From a virus, in IMG/VR virus record IMGVR_UViG_3300042197_003888, positions 1-22,497 of that record: 22,497 nt of DNA, one strand, 5' to 3'. The translations under genes were made by a program, and so were the position numbers. The notes below the pieces were generated by a model. It saw only the letters and a program-made list of their open reading frames with translations. It ran no database searches and was not told the DNA's origin. Positions 1 through 7,545 of this stretch are shown piece after piece. Position 1 is the stretch's first letter, and each line of letters begins with the position of its first letter.

Positions 1-2600
1 AAAATATCTTTTATAATTTTTTCATCAAATGAATCCAATTCATCTATTAAACTTTCTCCTTTTAATCCTTTGCTAATCAAATAACTCTTATATTTTTTTT
101 TTATTTCCAGATATTTTTTATTTTCTTTTAATTCATCTTCGATCTGCTCTTCTTTATCAACAGATTTATTGGGATTTTTTGACGCTGGCGTTGCATCAAC
201 CGCAGCAGATTTTTTAGAACTTTTTAATTGATCTTGATTTAATTTTATTCTTGCTTTGGTAATAGGGTGATCATTGGTAGCTTTTAAGACTGATAGTCTT
301 GCGTTTTCGATACCTTCCTCGGTTTCTAAACTAAATTTGTTAATTATATCTTTTAGATCGTCTAGTGTTAACGGTCCTTTTCCATCTTCAATAAATTCAC
401 TCGTTAAAACATTGTGCAAATCTAGTGTTGGTTTGCCATTATCAAACCATTTTTTTTGTAAATTATAAATAAATTGTTGATCAGCTAAGGATTTTTTTTT
501 TAATTCCTGTGACTCTTCACCTGATTCCTGTGACTCTTCACCTGATCCTTGTGATTCTTCACCTGATCCTTGTGATTCTTCACCTGATCCTTGTGATTCT
601 TCACCTGATCCTTGTGATTCTTCACCTGAGTTCTCAGGTAATCTACGCCACTTTTTAATAAAAGACCAAACCTCAACAGGCTTCTCATTGAATGCTTTTT
701 CTAATTCTTCTTCATTCTTTGGAAACGATGACCCGTGGGGCATTTTTTTCAAATACTCAATAAACTTTGCAAAAAGTTTTTTGTTGTTTTGTTTAAATTC
801 TTTATATTCTTTAACACTTTGTTCTTGCTCGGGTGTTAAGTCTTGTGTTTTTGCGGAGTTGTCACGAACTTGACTTTGGTCTACTTTTGAAGTGCTTCTG
901 TTGTTTCTTGTTTTTAAGACTATATTTCTTCCATTTTCTTTTTGCACTTTGCTATAGTAAGCAGCTAAAATTTTAAATATAGTTGTTTTTGTGAATTTTC
1001 CTTCGACACCCAATGCTGCCATTACCTCTTTTCGTTTACGCTTATTGGCTCTCGTCCGGGATGTCAGATTAAAAATAGAATATATTTTATCCACTACAAA
1101 TTGTCCCACCACTCCCCATTCATCACCAATAGATTCTAGTTCACTACCCACAGAAGTTTTAAAACTTGTGGGCAATATTTTTGTTTTAGTGCCTTCTACG
1201 GTGATTCCAAGCATTGCGGCACCCTCTTTAGCTGCTTCAAACTCAGAAATGGGCACATCTTCACCATCTTCACCATCTTCACCAACTTCACCATCGTCAT
1301 CGTCTTCATACTCAACATCATCATCATCACCCTCGACAGATCCTGCATCAACGGCAGGCGATTGCCGTCTTGGGCTAACATCACCAGTTTTTCCAGAGAC
1401 GGAGTCTTTGGTTTTTGGCAAAGATTGAACATCTCCACTTAAAAAGTCTTTAATTTGATCAAAGTATTTATTTAAAACAATATCTTTCAATCTTGTGGTC
1501 CATGTGTCAATATCACTCATGACCTCCACAGCATTTTCCAAGAATATATTTTCTAAATTAATAAAATGCTCCCTGAACTCATCCCTGTGCCAGCGTCTTC
1601 TAAAGTTCCTAGTTTTATTTTTTAGCCAACCAGTAGCGGGATCCCAAATTGTTCGTTTTAGGCCACCTAGCCAACCATCGCTTGGTTTCATGTGGCCATA
1701 TGGTGCTGGCTTAAAACCGTCTGGATAGGTTGGTCTTTCGGTTCCGTACCTTATCCCATACTTGCTTTTCCAATCATTTGGTAAAATATATCTTCCATTT
1801 GTAACTTGTGGTTGGCCAGAAGGAGCAGAAGGAGCGGAAGGACCAGAAGGAGCAGAAGATCTGGCAGAAACAGTCGGTTGGTCTAATGAGATATCTTCAT
1901 CATCATCAACAACAACGCCTCTGTCAGATGTTTGGTTTGTGTTAAATTGAAATGAAGTCGGCACAGACGAGGTTGACCCGGTTCTTGAACCTAATTTTTG
2001 TTTTAATTGATCTATGAGTCTACTTGCTTGTAAAGGACTTAAGTTTTCAATTTCAGAGGGTGGGCTTCTTCCTAATTTTTCGTATAAATCATTTATGTAT
2101 TTTGCTTGACTTGCAGTAAGTTTGCGTGTTGATGAATTTTCTTCGCCGGGTTCATTTGAACTTGTTACATCCTCAACTTCGCCCCCAGTTGTTGTTCTTG
2201 AGGCAGATAACGAACGAGAAACTAATTGTTTCAATTCACCAACCATCGAATCTATTTCATCTGACATTTGCTTTTTTAAATCAGCAACAGTAACCTCAGG
2301 TTTTTTTTCAGCGGTTGCAGACGCCTCTGAAATCAAATGTGACCAAAAATTATTTTTAAATTCAGAAATTATTAATTCTATTATTTGTTTGTTGTCCTGA
2401 TAATCTTCTTTTTTACAAACTTCATAAGCAGATTCAGTGATTGCTTTAACCCTGGTGCTTTCTGAAATGATATCTGGTAGTTTTATAGAATTTAGTAAAT
2501 CCAGTCTCATGAGATCAAAACACTCAACAATAGAATCTTGAATATTTGATTTTTTGCCTTTAAGTAATTTGTTTTTTCTGTATTCTATAAAACTTTTCAT
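1..2600 (-). CDS. Very long acidic low-complexity phage protein, 3' end beyond window
   Basis: The frame is open from an ATG at 2600 to the left edge, giving at least 866 codons with no stop; I translated it completely. The start has a good ribosome-binding site (AAAGGTGA, 2603-2610). I do not recognise the family. Residues about 156-202 (LTASQAKYINDLYEKLG, then LSPLQASRLIDQLK) form a helical pair resembling DUF3072-type motifs found in assorted phage and bacterial proteins. Residues about 247-264 are a Ser/Ala/Pro/Gly linker, about 265-345 a Trp/Tyr/Arg-rich globular segment, about 424-450 a run of Asp/Glu/Gly, and about 657-698 six tandem copies of a 7-residue Glu/Ser/Gln/Gly unit. The rest is Lys/Glu-rich helix. 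The linkers suggest a modular, perhaps scaffold or internal virion protein, but this is inference. It is the last visible gene of the minus-strand series. Confidence 0.85.
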   Translation of the reverse strand, partial: MKSFIEYRKNKLLKGKKSNIQDSIVECFDLMRLDLLNSIKLPDIISESTRVKAITESAYEVCKKEDYQDNKQIIELIISEFKNNFWSHLISEASATAEKKPEVTVADLKKQMSDEIDSMVGELKQLVSRSLSASRTTTGGEVEDVTSSNEPGEENSSTRKLTASQAKYINDLYEKLGRSPPSEIENLSPLQASRLIDQLKQKLGSRTGSTSSVPTSFQFNTNQTSDRGVVVDDDEDISLDQPTVSARSSAPSGPSAPSAPSGQPQVTNGRYILPNDWKSKYGIRYGTERPTYPDGFKPAPYGHMKPSDGWLGGLKRTIWDPATGWLKNKTRNFRRRWHRDEFREHFINLENIFLENAVEVMSDIDTWTTRLKDIVLNKYFDQIKDFLSGDVQSLPKTKDSVSGKTGDVSPRRQSPAVDAGSVEGDDDDVEYEDDDDGEVGEDGEDGEDVPISEFEAAKEGAAMLGITVEGTKTKILPTSFKTSVGSELESIGDEWGVVGQFVVDKIYSIFNLTSRTRANKRKRKEVMAALGVEGKFTKTTIFKILAAYYSKVQKENGRNIVLKTRNNRSTSKVDQSQVRDNSAKTQDLTPEQEQSVKEYKEFKQNNKKLFAKFIEYLKKMPHGSSFPKNEEELEKAFNEKPVEVWSFIKKWRRLPENSGEESQGSGEESQGSGEESQGSGEESQGSGEESQESGEESQELKKKSLADQQFIYNLQKKWFDNGKPTLDLHNVLTSEFIEDGKGPLTLDDLKDIINKFSLETEEGIENARLSVLKATNDHPITKARIKLNQDQLKSSKKSAAVDATPASKNPNKSVDKEEQIEDELKENKKYLEIKKKYKSYLISKGLKGESLIDELDSFDEKIIKDI
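505..630 (-). repeat. Six tandem 21-bp coding repeats
   Basis: Six contiguous 21-base units lie at 505-525, 526-546, 547-567, 568-588, 589-609 and 610-630. The two units nearest the 3' end of the gene (505-546) differ from the other four at a few positions; those four are almost identical. The repeat is in frame with the long minus-strand gene and encodes the heptad GEESQGS or GEESQES repeatedly. Near-identity at the DNA level points to recent expansion by slippage or recombination. Confidence 0.9.
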
Positions 2601-2609
2601 GGTCACCTT

Positions 2610-2640
2610 TTTCGATATTTCTAAAATATATATATCGAAA
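2610..2640 (-). promoter_or_regulatory. Inverted repeat abutting a ribosome-binding site
   Basis: Perfect 9-base arms, TTTCGATAT (2610-2618) and ATATCGAAA (2632-2640), flank a 13-base A+T-rich loop in the 51-base gap before the long gene starting at 2600. In the minus-strand transcript the 3' arm ends on the first A of the Shine-Dalgarno AAAGGTGA, so a hairpin could tune translation. The spacer is an ATATATAT tract, so a promoter or a protein-binding operator is equally possible. It lacks the G+C-rich stem and U-run of a classical terminator. Confidence 0.4.
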
Positions 2641-2651
2641 GAAAACTTTTC

Positions 2652-3143
2652 TTAAGGTCTATTTTTTGGCACATGTTCGCCAATTTTTTTCAAAGCCATT
2701 AAATTAGAATCATAAACTTGAAATTGACTAGGAAGGTATTGATAACTTAGTCTTTCAAAATCATCACCTTTGCCCTCAGGGTGTTCGAAATACACGTATT
2801 TTCCTTTTTTCCCGATAACTTTCACGCCCATACTTTTAGGACTGTATTCGTGCATCAATAAATAAGCCGCTACGCCAAGATCAGCGACAGTTTTGTGTAT
2901 TCGTTCATCTATAACCTCGGGAACACTTTCATTAATTTTTTTCAAAAACATCAGACAAGAATCAAATGTATAAAAATCATTCGGTGGTTGATATTCTAAA
3001 ACCAATTTATCAAATTCTTTAGAAGATTCGATGTTTTCACATTCAAAATAAATAGATTTTGCTTTTTTGCCCACAACAGTATAACCGTGCATTAACAAAT
3101 AAGCGGCTACACCTAAATCATTTACAAATTTTAGAACAGTCAT
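2652..3143 (-). CDS. Tandem duplicated DUF5659-like protein
   Basis: The 163-residue product consists of two homologous copies of one domain, residues about 6-75 and 85-158. Each has a DLGVAAYLLMH motif, then a strand with GKK and IYFE or VYFE, a Tyr/Pro stretch (EYQPP or YQYLP), and a C-terminal helix with LKKI and VPE or VPK. The pattern (Leu-Ala-Ala-Tyr-Leu-Leu helix, Phe-rich strand, final helix) resembles DUF5659, a small domain of unknown function usually present once. The start at 3143 has a strong ribosome-binding site (TAAGGG). The gene starts 8 bases past the stop of the actin-like gene, so the two are probably co-transcribed. The function is unknown; one thing to test is whether it partners the ATPase. 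Confidence 0.85.
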   Translation of the reverse strand: MTVLKFVNDLGVAAYLLMHGYTVVGKKAKSIYFECENIESSKEFDKLVLEYQPPNDFYTFDSCLMFLKKINESVPEVIDERIHKTVADLGVAAYLLMHEYSPKSMGVKVIGKKGKYVYFEHPEGKGDDFERLSYQYLPSQFQVYDSNLMALKKIGEHVPKNRP

Positions 3144-3150
3144 TTTACCC

Positions 3151-4164
3151 TTACTTTATATTTTCTGCGGCCACCAAGCAACCACGAGCAACACTGAACA
3201 ATGGGTCACTTGGATGAATTACACGACCTATTTCTATTGGAAGTTTTGTTTGTCTTAAAAGTTTTTCAAACATTTTTGCAAAACCTGGAGGCGAGGATGT
3301 TCCGCCAGCAAGAACAAAGTCAACGGGTGCATCTAATTTTGCATTTTTTTCTTTATTGCTTTCTAGACCTTTTTTGATGCCGCCCACAGTTTTTTCAATC
3401 ATTAATTGATATTGAGTTATTATTGCACGTTCTACTAAATTTGTTGGTTCTTTGTCTAAGTCTATCTTTGTTTTTGTTTTGTTGATAAAAGCTATCGTCT
3501 CACCTGTTGCCAAGGCGGCTTGTTTATCTATCCAATCCCCTGAGTTGGCAAGAGCAAAACTAAAAACAGGAGCGCCAAAAAGACTGAAGGCAACATTCAC
3601 CAAACCTGCGCCACACGAAACCCCAATTCCGGTGAACATTTTGTCCCTCAGTTCCGCATAAACAAGAGCCATTGCCTCATTTATTGGCCTCGCATCTACA
3701 GTAAAACCCTTATCTGACTTATATGCTTTGAATATTGCTTCAACAATCTTTTGATGATAATCAGCATCGGTTTGTTCGTTTATCGCATTTGCGGGGACGC
3801 AGTAAACTAACACTTCCTTATCATGCTTTATTTCATCCAAAAGATTATGAATCATAATATTCATAATTTGAAAAGCATCTTGCTCCTTAGGGTTGACGCA
3901 ACCATCTTTCATTGGTCTTTTTAATTCCAATTGAGTCATTGTATAAGCCATATTAACGGCTGCTTCGCCAAGGGCGTATGCTATATTAGCATCCTCACGG
4001 TGAATAAGTGGAACGCCAGCTTGCTTCATCATGTTGAAAACAAAATCATTATCAAGAGGCATTGACAAAAAGGCATTTACTTCACGTTTGTAAACAAAGT
4101 CTCCATTATCATTTCTTTTGCAACAAACCAAATTGTAAGTACCCACATCTGCTCCTATTGACAT
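3151..4164 (-). CDS. Actin/Hsp70-fold ATPase (ParM/MreB-like)
   Basis: The 337-residue protein has the ordered signature of the actin/Hsp70/ParM ATPase fold. Phosphate-1 is GADVGTYNLVCCK (residues 4-16), with Asp6. Connect-1 is INEAMALVYAE (161-171). Phosphate-2 is GIGVSCGAGLVNVAFS (179-194). A SGDWIDKQAA segment (208-217) follows, then the adenosine motif VLAGGTSSPPGFAK (284-297) and connect-2 PLFSVARGC (321-329). Phosphate-2 lacks the usual Asp and Gly-Thr-Thr of ParM or Hsp70, having Ser-Cys-Gly-Ala-Gly instead. Length fits bacterial actins such as ParM and MreB rather than full Hsp70. It may polymerise and act in positioning phage DNA or virion parts; that role is inferred. The start at 4164 has the ribosome-binding site AAGGAG and overlaps the upstream endonuclease gene by 10 bases. 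Confidence 0.85.
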   Translation of the reverse strand: MSIGADVGTYNLVCCKRNDNGDFVYKREVNAFLSMPLDNDFVFNMMKQAGVPLIHREDANIAYALGEAAVNMAYTMTQLELKRPMKDGCVNPKEQDAFQIMNIMIHNLLDEIKHDKEVLVYCVPANAINEQTDADYHQKIVEAIFKAYKSDKGFTVDARPINEAMALVYAELRDKMFTGIGVSCGAGLVNVAFSLFGAPVFSFALANSGDWIDKQAALATGETIAFINKTKTKIDLDKEPTNLVERAIITQYQLMIEKTVGGIKKGLESNKEKNAKLDAPVDFVLAGGTSSPPGFAKMFEKLLRQTKLPIEIGRVIHPSDPLFSVARGCLVAAENIK

Positions 4165-4922
4165 GTTTTCTCCTTCTTTTTTTGTTTAGATAAACTTATT
4201 TTGCGTTTTGTTTCTTCAGATCTTTTAATACCCAAAATAGAACTTCTTATTTTTTGTTTTGTTTCCTCTGACCTCTTAATACCTATGTTCCTTAAGCCTC
4301 TTCTTTCTTTTTTTATTACTCTTCCTCCTGTTACGTGGGACCATCTTGTTCCGTTAGAAATTCTTGTTACCACGGATCGTCCAATTTTAAATTTTTTAGC
4401 AATTTCTTTATCTTCCAATTTGCCATCTAATAATAATTTTTTAATTTCCAGGACATCGGATTTTTTTAATTTGGTGTTTGAATTTTTTAAAACATTTTTG
4501 GTTTTTTGTTCTTTTGTCCATTTTTTACCAAAATTAGGATTTTTAGCACCTATATAATTTTGTTTTTTCCAAATTGACATTTTCTTTTTGGATTTTTTTT
4601 TGTGTTTTTTACCAAAAAAAGGATTTTTTTCTCCATTTAAATCTACAATGTTGTAGTTTATATTGTATAGTTGTTTTTTAGGAAATTTTCTTATCCATTC
4701 TTCTTCTTTTTTTCCCAAATCTCTTTTTAAACAATTTTCTAAAATCAAAAATTCAAAACAATCTTCTCCATATTTTTTATAAGATTTAAGCAAATGTTTA
4801 TTTGGGTGCCTGCCCCTAACCAAATCTGATTTGTGATTCATCCATCTGCCTTTAATAGACACGCTCTGTCCAATATAAAGTTTGTTATTAAATTTATTTT
4901 TTATTGCGTAAATTCCAATCAT
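4155..4922 (-). CDS. GIY-YIG homing endonuclease with NUMOD3 motifs
   Basis: The 255-residue product begins with a GIY-YIG nuclease domain: GIY at residues 3-5, YIG at 16-18, the catalytic-type Arg26, Glu73-75 before WI, and YN at 86-87. It continues with DNA-binding modules: two NUMOD3-type motifs (GEKNPFFGKK at 97-106, GAKNPNFGKK at 125-134), a helix-turn-helix at about 152-196, and two near-identical C-terminal GIKRSEETK repeats (214-222, 231-239). This is the architecture of phage-borne free-standing homing endonucleases related to I-TevI, which cut cognate DNA and spread by repair. The start overlaps the upstream stop (ATGA, 4919-4922) and the stop overlaps the actin start by 10 bases. 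The very Lys-rich, A+T-rich coding sequence suggests separate ancestry. Key catalytic residues look intact. Confidence 0.92.
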   Translation of the reverse strand: MIGIYAIKNKFNNKLYIGQSVSIKGRWMNHKSDLVRGRHPNKHLLKSYKKYGEDCFEFLILENCLKRDLGKKEEEWIRKFPKKQLYNINYNIVDLNGEKNPFFGKKHKKKSKKKMSIWKKQNYIGAKNPNFGKKWTKEQKTKNVLKNSNTKLKKSDVLEIKKLLLDGKLEDKEIAKKFKIGRSVVTRISNGTRWSHVTGGRVIKKERRGLRNIGIKRSEETKQKIRSSILGIKRSEETKRKISLSKQKKKEKTCQ

Positions 4923-5131
4923 ATGTTTTTCCCAAAATTTAATTTCAAACCTGAAGAAAAATCCGGAATGATATGAGGGACTTTTTCTTCATCGTCAACC
5001 AAAACCTCGGCATTATCCGCAACAGCAGAAACTTTTCCTTCAAGATTTATGTTTATATTAAGAGTAATCTCAATTTCTCCATCTTTGGGAACAATTTTTA
5101 CTTTTGTACTTGGTTTTATGAGTTGAGGCAT
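4919..5131 (-). CDS. Small hypothetical acidic protein
   Basis: This 70-residue protein starts at 5131 behind a clear ribosome-binding site (AAGGG, in the 22-base gap). It has an alternating Ile/Asn strand-forming segment (residues about 17-33, EIEITLNININLEG) and an acidic stretch (VDDEE, about 46-50). There is no signal peptide, membrane segment or recognised motif. Its stop overlaps the endonuclease start in an ATGA arrangement, so translation of the two is probably coupled. If the endonuclease is an insertion, this gene and the actin-like gene were direct neighbours before it arrived. The function is unknown. Confidence 0.7.
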   Translation of the reverse strand: MPQLIKPSTKVKIVPKDGEIEITLNININLEGKVSAVADNAEVLVDDEEKVPHIIPDFSSGLKLNFGKNI

Positions 5132-5153
5132 AATAACCCTTATTTAATATAGT

Positions 5154-6122
5154 TTATAGCGGCCATTTTTCTAGCATCCTATTTACTGCTCCGGTCAACA
5201 TTTCTTCAGTAATATCTGTTATGCAGGGTTTGGGACTGAGTGAGGTTTTTGGGCACTTACACCAATCATAACAAGGGCCACAAATCCAATTTATATCGTC
5301 TTCTTTGTGTTTTTGAAGCAGAACAAAATCAAAATATTTTCCATATACTTTTCCGTCTATAAAGCTAAAAATTCCCGTTAATGGCTTTTTTAAGCCGCCA
5401 GCACAATGAAAAGCAGCGGTATCTACACTTATAACATAATCGACTTGTTGCAAAACAGCCATCCAAATTCTAATTCTTGGCTCTATTATTGATGGAATTT
5501 TATTTTTTTCACAATAATCTATGATTTTATGATGTAAGCAAAAAGGAAACAAATTTTGTTTTTTCAATAAATCTACCAAAAAACAAACTTGATTTGGCAA
5601 TAGATTTTTATTGATCATAGCTGAAATTGGACATACTGCAACGCTTTTCCTTGAAGTTTTGTTAATTGATTTTAATAAATCATAAGCAATATTTTTTTCC
5701 CAATCACTTAAATTTATGTGCATATTATGATTTTTTAACTCAACTCCACAATAGTTTGCCCAAATATCGCTCCTATGAGGTGATTTATTAGGCAAACTAT
5801 CCATCTCAGTCCTGCCACAAACTGTTGATGTGTTGTAATAAATTAAATAATCATTTTTGTTAACTTGTTGACAATCTAAAATTTTGTCAACAAAAGGATG
5901 ATCTTTTATTGCGTCATGATAATAACTGGGGCAACAAAAATGAATCTCTAAATCTTGAGATAGGTTCTTAAAATCCTCAAACATCATTCGATGCATGAGT
6001 ATGTCACCCAAACCACCAACACTTCTTACTATTAATATTTTATTTCTATTTTCTAGGTAATTTAATAAATTAGATTTCTTTTTAAATTTCTCAGGTCTTA
6101 AATTTTTTTTAACAAGCCCCAT
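5154..6122 (-). CDS. GT9-family (heptosyltransferase-like) glycosyltransferase
   Basis: The 322-residue product has GT-B features of glycosyltransferase family 9. The N-terminal domain has a strand and glycine loop, ILIVRSVGGLGDILMH (residues 29-44), followed by EIHFCCPSYYHDAI (59-72). The C-terminal nucleotide-sugar site includes VDYVISVDTAAFHCAGGL (227-244) followed by KKPLTGIF. A Cys cluster near the end (C281, C284, C288, C290, C300) matches the paired Cys often seen in GT9-like enzymes. Such enzymes usually add heptose or a related sugar to lipopolysaccharide core. In a phage the target may be host envelope, virion protein or DNA, and this cannot be decided here. The ribosome-binding site is weak (AGAAAG) and lies in a 10-base palindrome (6124-6133) just upstream of the start. 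Confidence 0.85.
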   Translation of the reverse strand: MGLVKKNLRPEKFKKKSNLLNYLENRNKILIVRSVGGLGDILMHRMMFEDFKNLSQDLEIHFCCPSYYHDAIKDHPFVDKILDCQQVNKNDYLIYYNTSTVCGRTEMDSLPNKSPHRSDIWANYCGVELKNHNMHINLSDWEKNIAYDLLKSINKTSRKSVAVCPISAMINKNLLPNQVCFLVDLLKKQNLFPFCLHHKIIDYCEKNKIPSIIEPRIRIWMAVLQQVDYVISVDTAAFHCAGGLKKPLTGIFSFIDGKVYGKYFDFVLLQKHKEDDINWICGPCYDWCKCPKTSLSPKPCITDITEEMLTGAVNRMLEKWPL

Positions 6123-6137
6123 TGAAAGCTTTCTAAA

Positions 6138-6704
6138 TCAAGTTTTGCAGTCACTTCGGACTGATGCGATATATGTGACGTTGGGATTTCCTGAGTCACT
6201 TTTTAATCTTAATTTAGTAATAACAACATCACCTTGATTGAACATCATTGTTTCACCAGGACCAACAACAAAAGTAACGCCAGAATTTCCATTCAACTCA
6301 CCTGTAACGGGTATTGAATTGTCTATATTTTGAACCATCAAGAACCTTGCTGGGGAGCCATAAAGATCCATGAAATCAACAACGCTAGCAGAAAAAGATG
6401 TTGTTACACTCAAAGTATTACCAACCGAATAAGTGTTCTCCTCTGAGTTTTCGCTATAAACCGATCCATCATCGCTGACTATCTCTATAAAAGCATTTTC
6501 TTCGCCCATGAACTCTTTTGTAAATCTTTTCCAATAATTGCAGTCGGTGAAGATGTCACCATCACTCAATATCCTTATTTTTCTATTGGGACCAGCGACA
6601 TAAATTTGTCTTTGTTTAGAAACACCAAAGGTTGTGCCGGTATCGGGATTTAAGTCTAATTTTCCTTGAGTTCCGTTGTTTAATTTTACCTTAAATACAG
6701 ACAT
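6138..6704 (-). CDS. Hypothetical beta-rich protein, probably virion-associated
   Basis: The 188-residue product is rich in Ser, Thr, Asn, Gly and Val with alternating beta-type patterns throughout. Examples are the N-terminal MSVFKVKLNNGTQGKLDL and the C-terminal GETMMFNQGDVVITKLRLKS. It has no signal peptide or membrane helix and no catalytic motif I can name. The composition resembles small phage decoration or head/tail surface proteins. It starts at 6704 with an AGAGG ribosome-binding site. The upstream 32-base gap is nearly pure A/T (see the entry at 6705). Its stop lies 15 bases before the GT9 start, so the two are likely in one transcript. Confidence 0.65.
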   Translation of the reverse strand: MSVFKVKLNNGTQGKLDLNPDTGTTFGVSKQRQIYVAGPNRKIRILSDGDIFTDCNYWKRFTKEFMGEENAFIEIVSDDGSVYSENSEENTYSVGNTLSVTTSFSASVVDFMDLYGSPARFLMVQNIDNSIPVTGELNGNSGVTFVVGPGETMMFNQGDVVITKLRLKSDSGNPNVTYIASVRSDCKT

Positions 6705-6736
6705 GGTGCCTCTTTTGTAATATAATATATATTATT
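6705..6736 (-). promoter_or_regulatory. A/T-only intergenic gap, possible promoter
   Basis: The 32-base gap upstream of the gene at 6704 contains, on the minus strand, AATAATATATATTATATTAC followed by the ribosome-binding site AGAGG. It holds -10-like TATATT or TATTAT hexamers and a short AATATATATT palindrome. The other gap with an ATATATAT core (2601-2651) is similarly placed. No convincing -35 box is visible, so a phage-specific promoter type is a guess. Confidence 0.3.
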
Positions 6737-7339
6737 TCATAAACTAATTGTTTTAAAATAAGGAAACATTTTTTTAAAAAGATTCGAACCCAAACCCGTG
6801 TCGAATAAACAAGTTTCAATTCCCAATCTAGCAGATTTAAACAAATCAAAACTTTCTACACCCATAACTAATCCTGCATCACAAACATTTTGATCTAAGA
6901 CAACATCATATCCTCTTTGTTTCGCTATTTTGGTTAAAAAATTAACTTGATCACCATTTAAGTTTTTTGTTGGATAATTTCCTTTTGTTAATAAGACACA
7001 AAGATTTGTAATTGAATCTTTTATAATTTTTTTACTTTCTATTCTATCAATTGATAATAGTTTTAAAAAATTATCAATAGGGTGATTTTCCCCATCAAAA
7101 ACAATTTCATAGGTAAAACCAAATTTATAATTCACTAACTCAGAAGATGGTATAACATACGATTCCCCAGGAAATAATATCTTTTTATCATCTCGACACG
7201 ATATGAATATTGAGATATTTTTTTGTTTTTCAATAAGTGGCTTTAAAATATCTAATTGCAAAAGATATTCGTCGCACCAACCATTGTAAGATAAACAAAC
7301 GCTGTCTTTCAATGTTGAATATTCAGTTAATCCGATCAT
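6737..7339 (-). CDS. Hypothetical protein, 200 residues
   Basis: I do not recognise the family. The product alternates hydrophobic strands and helices like a Rossmann-type alpha/beta protein. SISIF-type strands include NISIFISCRD (residues about 41-50), TNLCVLLTKG (110-119), YDVVLDQNVCDAGLVMG (139-155) and a C-terminal LGIETCLFDTGLGSNLFKK (172-190). It has five Cys and no signal peptide. Its neighbours include several sugar-active enzymes, so a glycosylation-related role is possible but unproven. The ATG at 7339 lies only 11 bases from the divergent plus-strand start at 7351, and no Shine-Dalgarno is visible. Confidence 0.7.
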   Translation of the reverse strand: MIGLTEYSTLKDSVCLSYNGWCDEYLLQLDILKPLIEKQKNISIFISCRDDKKILFPGESYVIPSSELVNYKFGFTYEIVFDGENHPIDNFLKLLSIDRIESKKIIKDSITNLCVLLTKGNYPTKNLNGDQVNFLTKIAKQRGYDVVLDQNVCDAGLVMGVESFDLFKSARLGIETCLFDTGLGSNLFKKMFPYFKTISL

Positions 7340-7350
7340 AACTATATCAA

Positions 7351-7545
7351 ATGAGTAAAGATAAAGAAAAAGTTGACTCTGTTAATAGAGAACTTGTAGA
7401 TTTCTTTAATCTATGGGGAAAAGACGAACATGCAAAAATTTTTTTAGAAATTCTATTTAAAGGCTTAATGAATGAAGAAACTTTATTTATATTTGGCAAA
7501 CAGGAACAAAAAGGGAATAAAAGTCATAACGACAATTCTGAGTGA
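7351..7545 (+). CDS. Small hypothetical protein; possible 5' half of a frameshifted gene
   Basis: The 64-residue frame starts at 7351 (MSKDKEKVDSVNRELVDFFN). It has an amphipathic helical look up to about residue 53 (LFIFGKQEQ) and then a polar Lys/Asn/His tail to a TGA at 7543. There is no good ribosome-binding site upstream. It overlaps the next plus-strand frame (starting 7472) by 74 bases in a different register. Near 7507 the sequence CAA AAA GGG could let the lysine tRNA slip by +1 (AAA to AAG) into the second frame, producing a 162-residue product. Two separate genes, a decayed gene or a homopolymer sequencing error are the alternatives. Confidence 0.5.
   Translation: MSKDKEKVDSVNRELVDFFNLWGKDEHAKIFLEILFKGLMNEETLFIFGKQEQKGNKSHNDNSE

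Noticed and set aside
505-630. Direct repeats considered as a CRISPR array
   Set aside because: The units are contiguous with no spacers and encode an in-frame peptide repeat.
500-688. Minus-strand frame with a repeated His-Lys-Asp-Gln-Val pattern
   Set aside because: This is the 21-bp repeat read in another register of the giant gene, which itself has a full-length frame and a good start.
991-1428. 145-codon plus-strand open frame rich in Ser/Pro/Thr
   Set aside because: It lies antisense to the continuous minus-strand giant gene; its Ser/Pro composition is the mirror of that gene's Asp/Glu/Gly codons.
4201-4557. 118-codon plus-strand open frame
   Set aside because: It is antisense to the GIY-YIG gene, with no ribosome-binding site, and its repeats reflect the endonuclease C-terminal repeats.
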